Shown: positions 1 to 10,136, numbered from the stretch's first letter. The stretch: DNA of 64,000 nucleotides from Sphingomonas sp. (GCF_004799495.1 NZ_SSMY01000006.1:248001-312000); one strand, 5' to 3'. Notes: a model not told the origin generated them from the sequence alone. Program-made: numbers and translations.

Positions 1-215
1 AGCGCGACAGGCTCGCGATCCGCTTCGGTGAAACGCAGGTGGCGAAGGACGGCCTCGCGGTCGAAGGCTATGACGAAGCGCCGGTCGCCGCGCATTTGAA
101 GGGGCGGGAAATCGAGATCGGCGTCGACCTCGGCCTAGGCGATGGCCGCGCCAGGGTGTGGACCTGCGATCTGACCCACGGCTACATTTCGATCAATGCC
201 GATTATCGCAGCTAA
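1..215 (+). CDS. argJ: Glutamate N-acetyltransferase / N-acetylglutamate synthase ArgJ, C-terminal part
   Basis: Only the last 70 or so residues are in the window; the gene begins upstream. The reading frame ends in TWTCDLTH-like and SINADYRS residues (here VWTCDLTHGYISINADYRS), which is the conserved end of ArgJ. ArgJ transfers the acetyl group from N-acetylornithine to glutamate in the cyclic arginine pathway and acts in the cytoplasm. A strong GC hairpin follows the stop codon. The identification rests on the C-terminal signature alone, but that signature is characteristic. Confidence 0.88.
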   Translation, partial: RDRLAIRFGETQVAKDGLAVEGYDEAPVAAHLKGREIEIGVDLGLGDGRARVWTCDLTHGYISINADYRS

Positions 216-222
216 GCGCAAA

Positions 223-254
223 GCGGGCCGCGACCCGGTTGGGTCGCGGCCCGC
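223..254. terminator. Hairpin terminator between convergent argJ and the next gene
   Basis: A perfect 14-base stem (223-236 with 241-254) closes over a GGTT loop between two converging genes. On the minus strand the stem is followed by GCTTTGCGC, so there is only a short T tract. It probably ends transcription from both sides. Confidence 0.7.
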
Positions 255-270
255 CGCTTAACGAAACACT

Positions 271-831
271 TTACTTGGCGGCAGCCGGCTCCGCTACGGC
301 GGGCGCCACAGCCGTCGCCGCGACCGCGGGAGTCATCGTCCCGCCGCGCTTGCCGACCTCGGCCGACACGCTGTCGAGCAACGTCTGGTACGGTTCGGCG
401 ACCTTGATCAGGCTCGCGTCGGTCATTCTGTTGCCGAAGATGATGCTGCGAGTCTTCGATTCGTTGAGGAAGATGTTGAGGCGTAGCGTCGTGTGGCCCG
501 GCGTCAGCTCCTCGACGAGAAACTCGGCCGTCTGCGTCATCTTCTTCTTCCCGAAGCCCCAGAAGAAATTATACATCAGCTTCGACTTGCCGTCGGTATG
601 GCCCGACACGGTTCCCGCGTCCTTGTTGGCCGTGATTTCCATATAGCCGGCCGACTGCAGCGCAGCGACCGCGCTGGCCATGACTTGAGCTGCAGAGGCC
701 GAATACGTCCGGCCCTGGATTTCATTCATTTGTGCCGTCGAGAGCTCGGGCACCTTGTCCTTGGCCATCGCCGGTGCGGCCACGACCGGCGCAACGGCCA
801 GCACGATAGCCAGCGCAACAGCTTTCTTCAT
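271..831 (-). CDS. Secreted hypothetical protein
   Basis: Function not recognised. The 186-residue product starts MKK and has a hydrophobic stretch ending PAMA-KDK, a typical Sec signal peptide of about 23 residues, so a periplasmic location is likely. The mature part contains a fairly polar domain (SAAQVMASAVAALQSAGY, later TLRLNIFLNES) that resembles small periplasmic domains in which an amphipathic helix is followed by beta strands. The tail is a low-complexity run of Ala, Val and Pro. ATG at 831 is preferred over the upstream in-frame TTG at 843 because GGGGGGA lies just in front of it. It stands alone, convergent with argJ. Confidence 0.7.
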   Translation of the reverse strand: MKKAVALAIVLAVAPVVAAPAMAKDKVPELSTAQMNEIQGRTYSASAAQVMASAVAALQSAGYMEITANKDAGTVSGHTDGKSKLMYNFFWGFGKKKMTQTAEFLVEELTPGHTTLRLNIFLNESKTRSIIFGNRMTDASLIKVAEPYQTLLDSVSAEVGKRGGTMTPAVAATAVAPAVAEPAAAK

Positions 832-919
832 AATTCCCCCCAATCGATAGCGCCCGCGAACGCGGGCGTATCGTCACGCTATTCCAGCGACTTGGCCCAA
901 CGCAAGGGGATTCGCTCGG

Positions 920-1243
920 TCAGGCGAGCTCGCCCTCCAGCCACGCCTTGATCCGGCCCTTGGGCTCGGCGCCGACCTTGGTCGCGGCGGGCGCGCCGCC
1001 CTTGAACAGGATCATCGTCGGGATGCCGCGCACACCGTATTTCGCGGGGGCGTCGGGATGCTCGTCGATGTTGAGCTTGGCGATCGTCACCTGGTCGCCC
1101 AGTTCGTCGGCGATCTCCTCCAGGCTCGGGCCGATCATCTTGCACGGGCCGCACCATTCGGCCCAGAAATCGACCAGCACCGGCTTGTCGGAGGCCAGCA
1201 CGTCGGCCTGAAAGCTGTCGTCGGTAATCGCCACGGTACCCAT
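920..1243 (-). CDS. trxA: Thioredoxin
   Basis: A 107-residue thioredoxin with the WCGPC redox motif (Cys31 and Cys34), the [10 protein letters not shown] active-site loop and the cis-proline segment GIPTMILF. It reduces protein disulfides in the cytoplasm with electrons from thioredoxin reductase. The length fits the family exactly when the ATG at 1243 (MGTVAITD) is used; the longer frame from 1294 would add an unrelated tail. It lies 62 bases downstream of addA on the same strand and may be the last gene of the long divL-addA run. Confidence 0.95.
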   Translation of the reverse strand: MGTVAITDDSFQADVLASDKPVLVDFWAEWCGPCKMIGPSLEEIADELGDQVTIAKLNIDEHPDAPAKYGVRGIPTMILFKGGAPAATKVGAEPKGRIKAWLEGELA

Positions 1244-1305
1244 TCGAGAATCTCCTTTGCCCGCGAATGTAGGGGCGGTGTCGCGGTTGCTCAACGGTCT
1301 TCGCC

Positions 1306-4300
1306 CTAGCTTTGCTCCGCCGCGGCAAAGCCCGGCTTGTGCGCGGCGAGCAAGTCGAACGGCAGATCGAACAGCCGGGGCGCGGCGGTGTAGAGCAACG
1401 CCGCCTCGATCGTGCGGCCGGGGAAGACGACGGCGAGAGCCTCGGCATAGGCGGCCATTTGGCGCAGGTGGAAAACGGGCACTTCGTCGAGCGTGAGCGG
1501 TACGCGGCGACCGGTCTTGAAATCGACCACGCGGACGCGGCTCGGCTCGACCAGCAAGCGGTCGACGGTGCCGGCAATGACGTGGCCGCCGGGGACGACC
1601 GCGGAAATCGGCGCCTCACCGAGCGAGTCCGGCCCGAACAGCGCGGCGTGCATCGGATGGGCGATGATGCCGCAAACCGTTTTGGATATGTCGCCGCGCG
1701 CGGCGGGATCGGTCACGCCCCCGACCGTCGCCAGCCAGCGATCCGCCGCCGTCATGCGATGGTCGATCGCCACCGATGGGAGCCGCTCGAACAGCGCGTG
1801 GACCAGCCGCCCGCGCTCGGCGGCGGCCCGCATAGCGGCGCTGGGCGGCGGATCGGGCACGTCGTCCTCACCGATCGACGAGGGCGCGAGCGGGCGTGGC
1901 GGGCGTGCCTCGACGGGTGCTGCTTGGCGCGCCCAGTCGGGCAAGTCTGCGCGCGCGGTGACGACCGTGCTTTCGGCTTTAGCCGCAACAGGCGGCTGCG
2001 GGTCGCTGCCGACGAACGACCGTCGCGCATCAGGTGTTTCGCCCGCCCCCAGCGCCGTCAGCGCTGCATCGGCGACTGCATACCAGCTATTGTCTGACGG
2101 CACGCCATTCGCCCGCGAGCCGAGCGCCCCGGCGATTTCCAGCCGTTCCTCCGCGCGCGTCGCGGCGACGTAGAACAACCGCCAATGCTCGGCGAGTTCG
2201 CGCGCGTCCGCCGTCTCGATCGCCTCGGCCAGCGGCCCCGACCGCTGATCCTTTTTGGGGCGGAAGATCGGCAGTTTGACGCCTTCCGCGATCTCCCATT
2301 CCATCGTCGACCGCGGCCGCGCCTCGGGATCGGCGGTGGCATCGGCGAGGATCACCAGCGGCGCCTGCAAACCCTTGGCGCCATGCACCGTCATCACCCG
2401 CACCGCATCGAGCGGCGCCGACGGGTCGCGCACGATCTCGACATCGCCGCGGTCGAACCAGTCGAGGAAGCGTTGTAGCGAGGGGATCGCGACGCGTTCG
2501 AATTCCAGCGCGGCGTTGAGCAGTTCGTCGATCGGGTCGCGCGCTTCCTGACCCAGCCGCCGCAACAGCTTGCGCCGCCCGTCGAGCGGGCCGGTCAGCA
2601 TTTCCTCCAGAAACACGTACGGCGTGGTGAAATCGGCTCGGCGTAGCATCGCGAGCAACGGCTCGAGCCGCTCCGTCGGCTGCGTCGCCTGAAGGTGCTG
2701 CCACAACCCGCCGCGCCGCTTCATCGCGGCGTGCATTAACTCGTCCTGGGTCCACCCGATCAACGGCGAGACGAGCAGGCTGGCGAGCGACAGATCGTCC
2801 TGCGGCTGGAGCACGAAGCGGATCGCGGCGAGCAGGTCCTGCACCGCGAGCGGCGCGGTCAACCGCAAGCGGTCGACGCCGGCGACCGGCACACCCTCCG
2901 CATACAAGCGCGCGACGATCAGCGAGGCGAGCTCGCTGCGCCGCTTGACCAGGATCATCACATCCTCGGGCCGCAGCGGCCGCCCCTTGCTCTCCAGCAT
3001 TACCGGCTGGTCGAGCCACGTCTTGACCTGCCGCGCGATCCGCGTCGCGTGCGCGCGAACGGCATCGGGCACCCATCCCTCTTCGGCTTCCTCGGCGCCC
3101 TCATCCGCCAGCGTCGGCGACCACAGATTGACCTGCCCCGGCCCCGCGACCCTGCTGACATGCGTTTCGAGCGCGACGTCGCCCATCCCGCCCGCCGGCA
3201 TCGCGCCGATCGCCGCATCGACGAATTCGAGAATCGGGGCGGTCGAGCGGAACGAGGCGGTCAGCGACAGTTGCTCGAACGCGATCGGATCGACCTCGGG
3301 CAGGTCGCTGTACACGTCGGCGCGCCGGCGGAACGACTGCTCGGCGGCGCTGAAGAAGATCGGGTCGGTGCCTTGGAACCCGAAGATCGCCTGCTTGTGG
3401 TCGCCGACGGTGAACAGCGTGCGCACCTTGCGGTCCTTCGCGCCCGCGCCGGCGAAGAAATCCTCCACCACCGCGTTGACGATCTGCCACTGCTTCAGAT
3501 TGGTGTCCTGCGCCTCGTCGATCAGGACGTGATCGGTCGCCTGATCGAGCTTGTACCGCACCCACTCGCCCATCCCGGGCTGGCCGAGCAGATCGACCGT
3601 CGCGCGGATCAGATCGTCGAAATCGACGGCTCCCGCGCGGCGCTTGGCGCTGCGATACGCCTCGGCATAATCGCGCCCGACGATGAGGCTTTGGGCAAGC
3701 AGGTCGGCATAGGCGGCCCGCGTGCGCAGCGCGAGCAAGGCGGCGCATTCGTCGTAGAAGAAGGTCGCGGTCAGCGCGTAGTCGGGGTCTTGCGGCGCCT
3801 GTCCCTTGCCGAACGATCGAATGTCGCCGTCGGCCTTGGCCCAGACGCGGTGGAGCGTTTCGAGTCCGGCGACGCGCTCGGGCGACGGCAATTCGATCCA
3901 GTCGCGGATCAGCCCGGCGCGCTCCAACCCGCCTTTGGTCGCCCAGCCGAGGTTGAAATCGTGGAGGACGCGCAACCCCTCCTCGTCGATCGCCGCGCAC
4001 CCTTCCGCGATCACCGCCTCGATATCGCCGCTCGGCAGGCCGAGCGCCCGGCGGATATACGGCTGCACCCCCTCGCCCATCGGCAACGCGGCGAGCGCGT
4101 CCGGCGCCTTGGCACACGCGTGGAGGAACCCTTCCGCCCCGCCCTCGCCCAGCGCCTTGCTGAGCGCACCAATTGCCGCGGTCGGACCGGTGCGTCCCTC
4201 GCGCTCGGCATCGACCAGCATCCCCGCCAGCGCCTCGTGCGCCAACTGCGCTTCCTCGCGCGCTTCGAGCGGGCGGAAACCGGGCACCAGCCCAGCCTCG

Positions 4301-4719
4301 ACAGGGAATGCGGCGAGCAGCGACTGGCAGAAACCGTGGATCGTCTGGATACGCAAGCCCCCGCCTGGCGCGTCGAGCACCTTGGCGAACAATGTCCGCG
4401 CCCGCGCGATCCGCTCGCGCGTCGGCTCCTCGCCCAGCGCGATTAGGTCGGCGCCGAGGTCGGCCTCGCTCGCGCGCACCCACGCCGCCAGACGCGCGTT
4501 AATCCGCCCCGCCATTTCCGCCGCGCCGGCCTTGGTGAAGGTCAGGCACAGGATCGCCCCCGGGTCGGTCCCGCCGAGCAGCAAACGATAGACGCGCGCC
4601 GCCAGCACCTGCGTCTTGCCCGTCCCCGCCGATGCCGATAGCCAGACGTGCGCGCCCGGATTGCTCGCTCGCGCCTGCTCATCGACCAGCGTCGGGAGGT
4701 TGCCCGCCGCCTTACTCAC
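1306..4719 (-). CDS. addA: Double-strand break repair helicase-nuclease AddA
   Basis: The 1137-residue subunit A of the AddAB helicase-nuclease, the alphaproteobacterial counterpart of RecBCD. The N-terminus has a UvrD-type Walker A ([10 protein letters not shown], around residues 28-37), then a Walker B-like IDEAQDT. The C-terminus carries the RecB-family nuclease core VVDFKTG with a downstream QMAAYAEAL motif. It resects broken DNA ends to load RecA. Translation starts at GTG (4719), and this start overlaps the end of addB by 8 bases, showing that the two subunits are translated together. Confidence 0.95.
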   Translation of the reverse strand: MSKAAGNLPTLVDEQARASNPGAHVWLSASAGTGKTQVLAARVYRLLLGGTDPGAILCLTFTKAGAAEMAGRINARLAAWVRASEADLGADLIALGEEPTRERIARARTLFAKVLDAPGGGLRIQTIHGFCQSLLAAFPVEAGLVPGFRPLEAREEAQLAHEALAGMLVDAEREGRTGPTAAIGALSKALGEGGAEGFLHACAKAPDALAALPMGEGVQPYIRRALGLPSGDIEAVIAEGCAAIDEEGLRVLHDFNLGWATKGGLERAGLIRDWIELPSPERVAGLETLHRVWAKADGDIRSFGKGQAPQDPDYALTATFFYDECAALLALRTRAAYADLLAQSLIVGRDYAEAYRSAKRRAGAVDFDDLIRATVDLLGQPGMGEWVRYKLDQATDHVLIDEAQDTNLKQWQIVNAVVEDFFAGAGAKDRKVRTLFTVGDHKQAIFGFQGTDPIFFSAAEQSFRRRADVYSDLPEVDPIAFEQLSLTASFRSTAPILEFVDAAIGAMPAGGMGDVALETHVSRVAGPGQVNLWSPTLADEGAEEAEEGWVPDAVRAHATRIARQVKTWLDQPVMLESKGRPLRPEDVMILVKRRSELASLIVARLYAEGVPVAGVDRLRLTAPLAVQDLLAAIRFVLQPQDDLSLASLLVSPLIGWTQDELMHAAMKRRGGLWQHLQATQPTERLEPLLAMLRRADFTTPYVFLEEMLTGPLDGRRKLLRRLGQEARDPIDELLNAALEFERVAIPSLQRFLDWFDRGDVEIVRDPSAPLDAVRVMTVHGAKGLQAPLVILADATADPEARPRSTMEWEIAEGVKLPIFRPKKDQRSGPLAEAIETADARELAEHWRLFYVAATRAEERLEIAGALGSRANGVPSDNSWYAVADAALTALGAGETPDARRSFVGSDPQPPVAAKAESTVVTARADLPDWARQAAPVEARPPRPLAPSSIGEDDVPDPPPSAAMRAAAERGRLVHALFERLPSVAIDHRMTAADRWLATVGGVTDPAARGDISKTVCGIIAHPMHAALFGPDSLGEAPISAVVPGGHVIAGTVDRLLVEPSRVRVVDFKTGRRVPLTLDEVPVFHLRQMAAYAEALAVVFPGRTIEAALLYTAAPRLFDLPFDLLAAHKPGFAAAEQS

Positions 4720-7678
4720 GCCCGTACCATTCGTCGCGGCGCATCAATTGGTCGTAATCGCCGAACGGCGCGTATTCGGGGCGCAGCTTGGCGGTGAACG
4801 GCTCGGCGCCGGTCAGCCATTTGGCCGCGGCACCTTCGAAATTGCGCGTCGCGCGGGCGACGAACTCCTCCGCCGGGATCGGGTCGCGCTTCTTCGGGTC
4901 GCACGGGCTATCGACATAGCCGAACGTGCCGGTGCGGTAATTGCGCGCGAGCGACCAATATTCGAACCCGCTTGCGGTGCCAGTGACGCCAGCGAACTTT
5001 CCGCGCTCGGCGATCAGGCCGAGCAGCCCGAGTTGCAGGCTGAACCCTTCGCGCACCGCGGCGATGCTGGGCGGCTGGCCGGTCTTGTAGTCGACCACCA
5101 CCAGACTGCCGTCGTGCTGCCGGTCGATGCGATCGAACCGCCCGGTGAGTTCGACCCCGAACAGCTCAAGTGTCCCGCGCCCTTCGACTGCCAGGATGGT
5201 GCGTTCGTCGCTCCGTGCCTCGACCTCGCTCGCGACCCAATCGATCGCCTCGCGCAACCGCGGGCCCCACAACGCGCGAATCATCGGGTGCGTGCGCGGA
5301 TCGGTCAGCAGTTTCTCGCAGCGCGGCCGCAGCGCGGCTGGCGCGCCGCCGTCCTGCTCGAACCAGTCCTGCAGGATCGCATGCACCTGATTGCCGCGCC
5401 ACGCCGGACTCGGATCGGCGTCGACCGGGTCGATCGGCGATACCTTGAGCACCTTGCGCGCGTAAAAGGCGAACGGGTCGGCCTTGAGCGTATCGACCTC
5501 GGTCACCGAAATGCGGTGTGGGCGGTCCTCGACCCTGGGCGACGGCGCAGGGCGGTCGGCGGGGAGGTGCTCGCCCGGATCGTCGATCGCGGCCGCCCAA
5601 TCGGCATAATCGTGCGCATAGTCGAACCGCTCGCCCGCCAGCGCCTCCAGCCGCAGCCAAAAGCGCGATGCCAAGGTCGGCGACCGCCCGTCGCGCCGCG
5701 CGCGCGTGATCAGCACCTGCGGCGCCCCGAGCGCATTGGCGAAATCGTGCGCCGCAACGCCGATGTTGCGCTCCAGCCCCGGCAGCCCCAGTTCGGCGCG
5801 GATGCGGGGCGCGAGCCACGGATCGGGCTGCGCAATCGCGGGCCACGTGCCTTCGTTGAGCCCGCCCAGGATCATCAGCTCGGCGGTCTGCAACCGCGCC
5901 TCGATCAAGCCGTAGATCGCTAGTCGCGGATGCCCGCCCTGCGGCGGGCGGACGGCGGTCTCCTCCATCAGCGTGCGGAGCAACGGCGCGACGCTCGCCG
6001 GATCGGCAACGGGCGGGCCATTCGCCGCCTCCGCCTCGAGCTCGGTGAGCAATTCCGCCGCTGCGCGCCCCGCCGGACCGGCCCACAACAGGTCGCCGCA
6101 CAATGCCTGCGCCGTCTCGCGCAGCGTCGCGATCATCGCCGCGAGCGGCTGCGCGCCGTCACCGAAGCACTGCGCGATCGGTTCGAGCAGCGCGCGGACG
6201 TCAGGCCACGCCAACAGTGCCGCCGCGCGGATCTGCGCTTCGCGCTCGTCGCCCTCGCGCAAATGCGCATCGATCCCGACGAGCCCCGGCGCGGGGCGCG
6301 GTCCCCTGAGCGCGCGGTCGAGCGCGCGGACGCCATCGAGCCACAACGTGCGCGGCGGGCCGTTCTGCACGAGCGGATGCTTGAGCAACGCGAGCAGCGC
6401 CTGCGGCGCGAAATCCTGCGCCGCCGCCTCCGCCAGCACCGTCAGCAGCGTCCCCGGCGGTCGCGTCGCCAGCGGGCGTCCGGCGGTGTCGTCGATCGCG
6501 ATCCCCCAGCGTGCGCAATGCGCCGCGACTCGCTCGGCCAGCGCGCGGTCGGGCGTAACGAGCGCGGCGGTTCGCCCCGGCGTCTCCAGCGCTTCGCGCA
6601 GCGCGAGCGCGATAGCTTGCGCCTCGTCGGCGGCGGTAGCCAGCTCGACCGCCCTAATCCCCGCCAGCCGCCGCCGATCGGCGTCGAGCGTCGTCCACTT
6701 GCCCGTGAAATCGGCCGGGGCCAGCGCGTTCATGATCGCGCGGCCGCGCGCGAGCGAGGCATCGTGGCCCGACCCGGCCGGCCACTGCCGCACCTCGGCT
6801 CGTCCCGCGCCGACCCGATCGAGGAGGAGCTTGAGCTGGAACTGCGGGTGGGTTTCGATCGATCGCTTGCGCAGCCCGGTGTCGGGGTCGGGCCTGTGCG
6901 GGCCCAGCGCATCCCATTCCTCGTCGGGCATTTCGAGCGCGAGATCCTGGAACACCACACTTCCCTCGGCGAGTTCCGCGACCCGGCGCAGCAGCCCGGC
7001 CACGGCCGGCGCGGGATCGCTGATCCCCGCGGCACAAACAAACCCCGCCGGCGGCGCGTCCTTCCACCGCTCCGCCAGCCGCTTGAGCATCTTCGCGCGC
7101 CGGTCCGCCGCATCGATCGCGCCAATCCGCGCGAGCTCGGCGGGCCAGCGGTCGATCACCAGTTCGAACAATTCGCGCGCCTTGTCCCAATGCGCGGACA
7201 GCGTCTCGGTCAGCTCGATAGTGCGCAGGTCACGCGCCTCGACGCCTTCTACCAGCAACTGATCGAGCGTCAGCGCCAGCGCCCCGGCGAGCCGCACCGC
7301 CTCGTCCGCGGTTACCGGTTCACCCGCCCGCGCGCGCGCCTCGCCGACCAAGCGCGCCAGGATCATCCGCCGCGCGAGCGGCGATACCGCTGGCGGCAGC
7401 GGCGCCGCGTCGTCGGCCGGATCGAGCATCGCCGCCGCTGCCTCGTCGAGCGACGGGTCGCCGATCGTCACCAGTCGCGGCAACAACAGCCCGCCCTCGC
7501 TCGCGCGCACGAACGCGTCCTGCACCGCGCGCCGTCCGCGATTGTTGGGCAGCAACACCATCCCGCGCGCCAGCCGCAGCGGATCACCGCCGTACCGCTT
7601 CATCAGGCCCGCCACGAGCGAGTCCGCGAACGCGCGCTGCGCGGGAATGGTGAAAAGCGCGAGGCCGCGCTCAGGCAT
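4712..7678 (-). CDS. addB: Double-strand break repair protein AddB
   Basis: The 988-residue partner of AddA. The N-terminal half is a degenerate helicase-like region typical of AddB, and the C-terminus holds a PD-(D/E)XK nuclease core (VVVDYKTGQPPS) followed by QLGLLGLIAE. A Cys in the C-terminal part could belong to the iron-sulfur cluster seen in some AddB proteins, but I could not confirm the four-cysteine pattern. The ATG at 7678 overlaps the murU stop codon by 8 bases and the gene end overlaps addA, so it sits inside one operon. Confidence 0.93.
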   Translation of the reverse strand: MPERGLALFTIPAQRAFADSLVAGLMKRYGGDPLRLARGMVLLPNNRGRRAVQDAFVRASEGGLLLPRLVTIGDPSLDEAAAAMLDPADDAAPLPPAVSPLARRMILARLVGEARARAGEPVTADEAVRLAGALALTLDQLLVEGVEARDLRTIELTETLSAHWDKARELFELVIDRWPAELARIGAIDAADRRAKMLKRLAERWKDAPPAGFVCAAGISDPAPAVAGLLRRVAELAEGSVVFQDLALEMPDEEWDALGPHRPDPDTGLRKRSIETHPQFQLKLLLDRVGAGRAEVRQWPAGSGHDASLARGRAIMNALAPADFTGKWTTLDADRRRLAGIRAVELATAADEAQAIALALREALETPGRTAALVTPDRALAERVAAHCARWGIAIDDTAGRPLATRPPGTLLTVLAEAAAQDFAPQALLALLKHPLVQNGPPRTLWLDGVRALDRALRGPRPAPGLVGIDAHLREGDEREAQIRAAALLAWPDVRALLEPIAQCFGDGAQPLAAMIATLRETAQALCGDLLWAGPAGRAAAELLTELEAEAANGPPVADPASVAPLLRTLMEETAVRPPQGGHPRLAIYGLIEARLQTAELMILGGLNEGTWPAIAQPDPWLAPRIRAELGLPGLERNIGVAAHDFANALGAPQVLITRARRDGRSPTLASRFWLRLEALAGERFDYAHDYADWAAAIDDPGEHLPADRPAPSPRVEDRPHRISVTEVDTLKADPFAFYARKVLKVSPIDPVDADPSPAWRGNQVHAILQDWFEQDGGAPAALRPRCEKLLTDPRTHPMIRALWGPRLREAIDWVASEVEARSDERTILAVEGRGTLELFGVELTGRFDRIDRQHDGSLVVVDYKTGQPPSIAAVREGFSLQLGLLGLIAERGKFAGVTGTASGFEYWSLARNYRTGTFGYVDSPCDPKKRDPIPAEEFVARATRNFEGAAAKWLTGAEPFTAKLRPEYAPFGDYDQLMRRDEWYGRE

Positions 7679-8432
7679 CGATCAGGATGGCTTCGGTCTT
7701 GGCGATGGCGGGCGGCGAGCCGACGTCGAACCACAATCCCTGATGGACGAACGCATAAGCCCGCCCTGCCGCTATCGCGCGTTCCCAGAACAGCATCGTT
7801 GAAAACGGCCCTTCGGGCCAATCGCGGATCACGCGCGGCGACAGGATCTGGACCCCGGTATAGACGAACGGCGCGACGCGGCCGGGCTTGCGGCGACCGG
7901 TGATCTTGCCCCGCGCGTCGAGGTGGAAATCGCCGCGCCCGGGATGGTTGTGCGCGCGGGCATAGGGCACGACCAGCAACAGCGCGTCCATCGTCGCATC
8001 ATCCCAGCGCGACGCCAGCAGCTTGATCGTGTCGGCGGGTCCATCGACCCACAGATTGTCGGCGTTGACGCACACGAACGGCTCATCACCGATGAGCTTA
8101 CGCGCCTTTACTAGCCCGCCGCCCGTTTCCATCAAGCGGTCACGCTCGTCGGATACGACGATCTCGATGTCGTTCACGTGCGCCTTGAGGTGCGCCTCCA
8201 GCGCGTCGGCGAGGTAATGGACATTGACCACCGCGCGCTTGATTCCGGCGGCGCGCAGCCGATCGAAGACGTGGTCGAGCAACGCCTTGCCCGCCACGGG
8301 GATCAACGGCTTGGGGCGTGTCGCGGTCAGCGGGCGCATCCGCTTGCCCAGCCCCGCCGCCATCACCATCGCGGTTTCGGGCACCGCGCCGCCGGGATCG
8401 GGACGGATCGACAGCGTGCGCTTCGCATTCAT
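7671..8432 (-). CDS. murU: N-acetylmuramate-1-phosphate uridylyltransferase-like nucleotidyltransferase
   Basis: A 253-residue sugar-1-phosphate nucleotidyltransferase. The signature MAAGLGKRMRPLT (residues about 24-36) and the following RPKPLIPVAGK bind nucleotide and phosphate; VNADNLW supplies the metal-binding Asp. Directly upstream is an AmgK-type anomeric sugar kinase, and that pairing is the hallmark of the MurU/AmgK peptidoglycan recycling route that converts MurNAc to UDP-MurNAc. The start ATG at 8432 overlaps the amgK stop as ATGA. Other substrates (for example GlcNAc-1-phosphate) cannot be excluded from sequence. Confidence 0.85.
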   Translation of the reverse strand: MNAKRTLSIRPDPGGAVPETAMVMAAGLGKRMRPLTATRPKPLIPVAGKALLDHVFDRLRAAGIKRAVVNVHYLADALEAHLKAHVNDIEIVVSDERDRLMETGGGLVKARKLIGDEPFVCVNADNLWVDGPADTIKLLASRWDDATMDALLLVVPYARAHNHPGRGDFHLDARGKITGRRKPGRVAPFVYTGVQILSPRVIRDWPEGPFSTMLFWERAIAAGRAYAFVHQGLWFDVGSPPAIAKTEAILIDA

Positions 8433-9400
8433 GCGCCCGAAATCTCCATCGGGTCGCCGCGCTTGTCGGGCGGGATGTTGCTGTCGAACCACGCCTTGAC
8501 CGGGGCGAGCGCCGGATGCCGCAGATCGGCGTTGAGATAGCGCCACACGCGCGGGCACAGCGCCGGGTAACGCGGCTTGCCGTCGCGCTGCCACAGCCGT
8601 GTAAATATCCCGACGATCTTCGCGTTCCGCTGCGCGCCGAGCAGGTGATACGCCGCGTCGAACTCGTCGCCTGCGCCGGTGATCCGGCGATAGCGGTCGA
8701 GCATCGCCGCCTCGATCGCCGGCTCGACATCGCGCCGCGCGTCCTGGAGCAGGGATACGAGGTCGTACGCCGGATGCCCCGCCGCCGCGTCCTGGAAATC
8801 GAGCAGGCCGAGCGCTTCGGTCACGCCGATCAACATCAGGTTTTCGGCGTGATAGTCGCGCAGCACCGTCACCGGTCTCTCTGCCAGCGCGATGTCGAAC
8901 ACGGCGTCCCACGCGGCATGGTATTCGTCGAGGCTCACGTCGAGCCCGACCGCCGGGCAATACCATTCGACCAGCAGATCGGCCTCGCGGTGCAATTCGT
9001 TGCGGTCGTATGGCTTCCACGGCCCCGCCGGTTCGTCGCGCAGCCGGATCAGGATATCGACCGCCGCTTCGTACAGCCGCAGCAGCGATTCGGGCGCGGC
9101 ATCGACCGTCTCGCGCATCCGCGCGTCGCCGAAATCTTCGAGCAGGACGAGACCCTGCGTCAGATCGGTGCCGTAGATCGCCGGCGCCGGAAAACCGCGC
9201 GACGTTAGCCATTTGGCGACGTCGAGAAACGGCTTGGGATCCTCATGCGGCGGCGGCGCGTCCATCAGGATCGCGCTGCGGGCGTGGTCGGCAACGCGAA
9301 AATAGCGCCGGAACGAGGCGTCGCCCGCGAGCGGCAGCACGTCGGCATCGCCCCATCCCAGACCATCGAGAAAAGCGGCGGCGCCCGCCGGCGGGTTCAT
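8429..9400 (-). CDS. amgK: Anomeric N-acetylmuramate/N-acetylglucosamine kinase-like phosphotransferase
   Basis: A 323-residue aminoglycoside phosphotransferase-fold kinase. Visible motifs are GDASFRRYFRV near the N-terminus, the catalytic-loop sequence LRDYHAENLM and the metal-binding LLDFQDAAAGHPAYDL. This pattern matches AmgK, which phosphorylates the anomeric carbon of MurNAc or GlcNAc during cell-wall recycling. The ATG at 9400 forms an ATGA overlap with the tsaE stop; ATGs at 9412 and 9424 are possible but would overlap tsaE further. The murU-like gene follows with another ATGA overlap. Confidence 0.87.
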   Translation of the reverse strand: MNPPAGAAAFLDGLGWGDADVLPLAGDASFRRYFRVADHARSAILMDAPPPHEDPKPFLDVAKWLTSRGFPAPAIYGTDLTQGLVLLEDFGDARMRETVDAAPESLLRLYEAAVDILIRLRDEPAGPWKPYDRNELHREADLLVEWYCPAVGLDVSLDEYHAAWDAVFDIALAERPVTVLRDYHAENLMLIGVTEALGLLDFQDAAAGHPAYDLVSLLQDARRDVEPAIEAAMLDRYRRITGAGDEFDAAYHLLGAQRNAKIVGIFTRLWQRDGKPRYPALCPRVWRYLNADLRHPALAPVKAWFDSNIPPDKRGDPMEISGA

Positions 9401-9840
9401 GTCAGGGGCCATCGGCCCTCCCATGCCGCCGAGACCGAAGCTGTCAAGGCGCGTCCGCCGTCTGCTGCGAAATCCAGGCTCAACGCCAGCGCTTCGGGCC
9501 AGCGACCGGGGGCACGCTCGGGCCATTCGACGACCAGCACCGACTCGGCCCGCGCGTCGTCGAGCCCGAGCTCCTCGATCTCGTCGGGATGCTCGATCCG
9601 ATACAGATCGACGTGCATCACCGGCAGCCGCGTTTCGGGCGGCGCGTAGGGCTGGACGATCGCGAAGGTCGGCGACGGCGCCTCGCCCGCCAGCCCAAGT
9701 GCGGCGAGCAGCCCACGTGCAATGCTCGTCTTGCCCGCGCCGAGCGGTCCGGACAGCGTCACGACGTCACCCGGCCGGACGATCTCGGCAAGGCGTCGGC
9801 CGAATGTCTCGGTCGCGGCGGCGTTCGCAAGGTCGATCAT
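9397..9840 (-). CDS. tsaE: tRNA N6-threonylcarbamoyladenosine synthesis ATPase TsaE
   Basis: A 147-residue P-loop ATPase of the TsaE (YjeE) family: Walker A GPLGAGKTS (about residues 31-39), SPTFAIVQPY, HVDLYR and VVEWPE, all characteristic. TsaE works with TsaB, TsaC and TsaD to make t6A at position 37 of ANN-decoding tRNAs and is usually essential. Its ATG (9840-9838) is embedded in the ccdB stop codon as ATGA, so its translation is expected to be coupled to the toxin gene. It is followed by amgK with the same type of overlap. Confidence 0.95.
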   Translation of the reverse strand: MIDLANAAATETFGRRLAEIVRPGDVVTLSGPLGAGKTSIARGLLAALGLAGEAPSPTFAIVQPYAPPETRLPVMHVDLYRIEHPDEIEELGLDDARAESVLVVEWPERAPGRWPEALALSLDFAADGGRALTASVSAAWEGRWPLT

Positions 9841-10136
9841 ATCCCGGTGATCAGCATGTCTAGCGCGCGGCCGATCGCGCAAGCTTCGGCCGCCAGTGAT
9901 CCCAATACCGGACCCAATACCTTCTGCGGCACCGCCCCGGCATATTGCGTCATCATCGCGACTTCCCCACCGGCAAACTGAAACACCGGATTGAGGGTCG
10001 CGATAAGCGGATGCGGCGCCACCTCGATCGCGAACAGCGGAACCATCAGCCGTATCGCCAGGTAGGGCAACGAATCGGTTTGCACGTCGAGCAACAGCGA
10101 TCCATCGCGATCGCGATGCACGTCGAACCGCGCCAT
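9837..10136 (-). CDS. ccdB: CcdB-family toxin
   Basis: A 99-residue protein with the CcdB fold signature: an N-terminal FDVHRD strand, LLLDVQTD, RLMVPLF, NPVFQFAGGEVAMMTQYAGAVP, and a C-terminal helix ending ALDMLITGI. F-plasmid CcdB (101 residues) poisons DNA gyrase through its last three residues, Trp-Gly-Ile; here the last three are Thr-Gly-Ile, so the key Trp is missing. The start ATG overlaps the ccdA stop by one base (TGATG) and its stop overlaps the tsaE start. Toxicity is therefore uncertain: it may be weakened, target a different protein, or be a relic kept by its operon position. Confidence 0.87.
   Translation of the reverse strand: MARFDVHRDRDGSLLLDVQTDSLPYLAIRLMVPLFAIEVAPHPLIATLNPVFQFAGGEVAMMTQYAGAVPQKVLGPVLGSLAAEACAIGRALDMLITGI

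Noticed and set aside
4616..5923. Long plus-strand frame of 435 residues opposite addB and addA
   Set aside because: High GC makes long antisense frames common. Its product is low-complexity Arg/Ala-rich, while the minus strand has clear addAB motifs.
5930..7903. 657-residue plus-strand frame
   Set aside because: Shadow of addB; Arg-rich composition and no recognisable domain.
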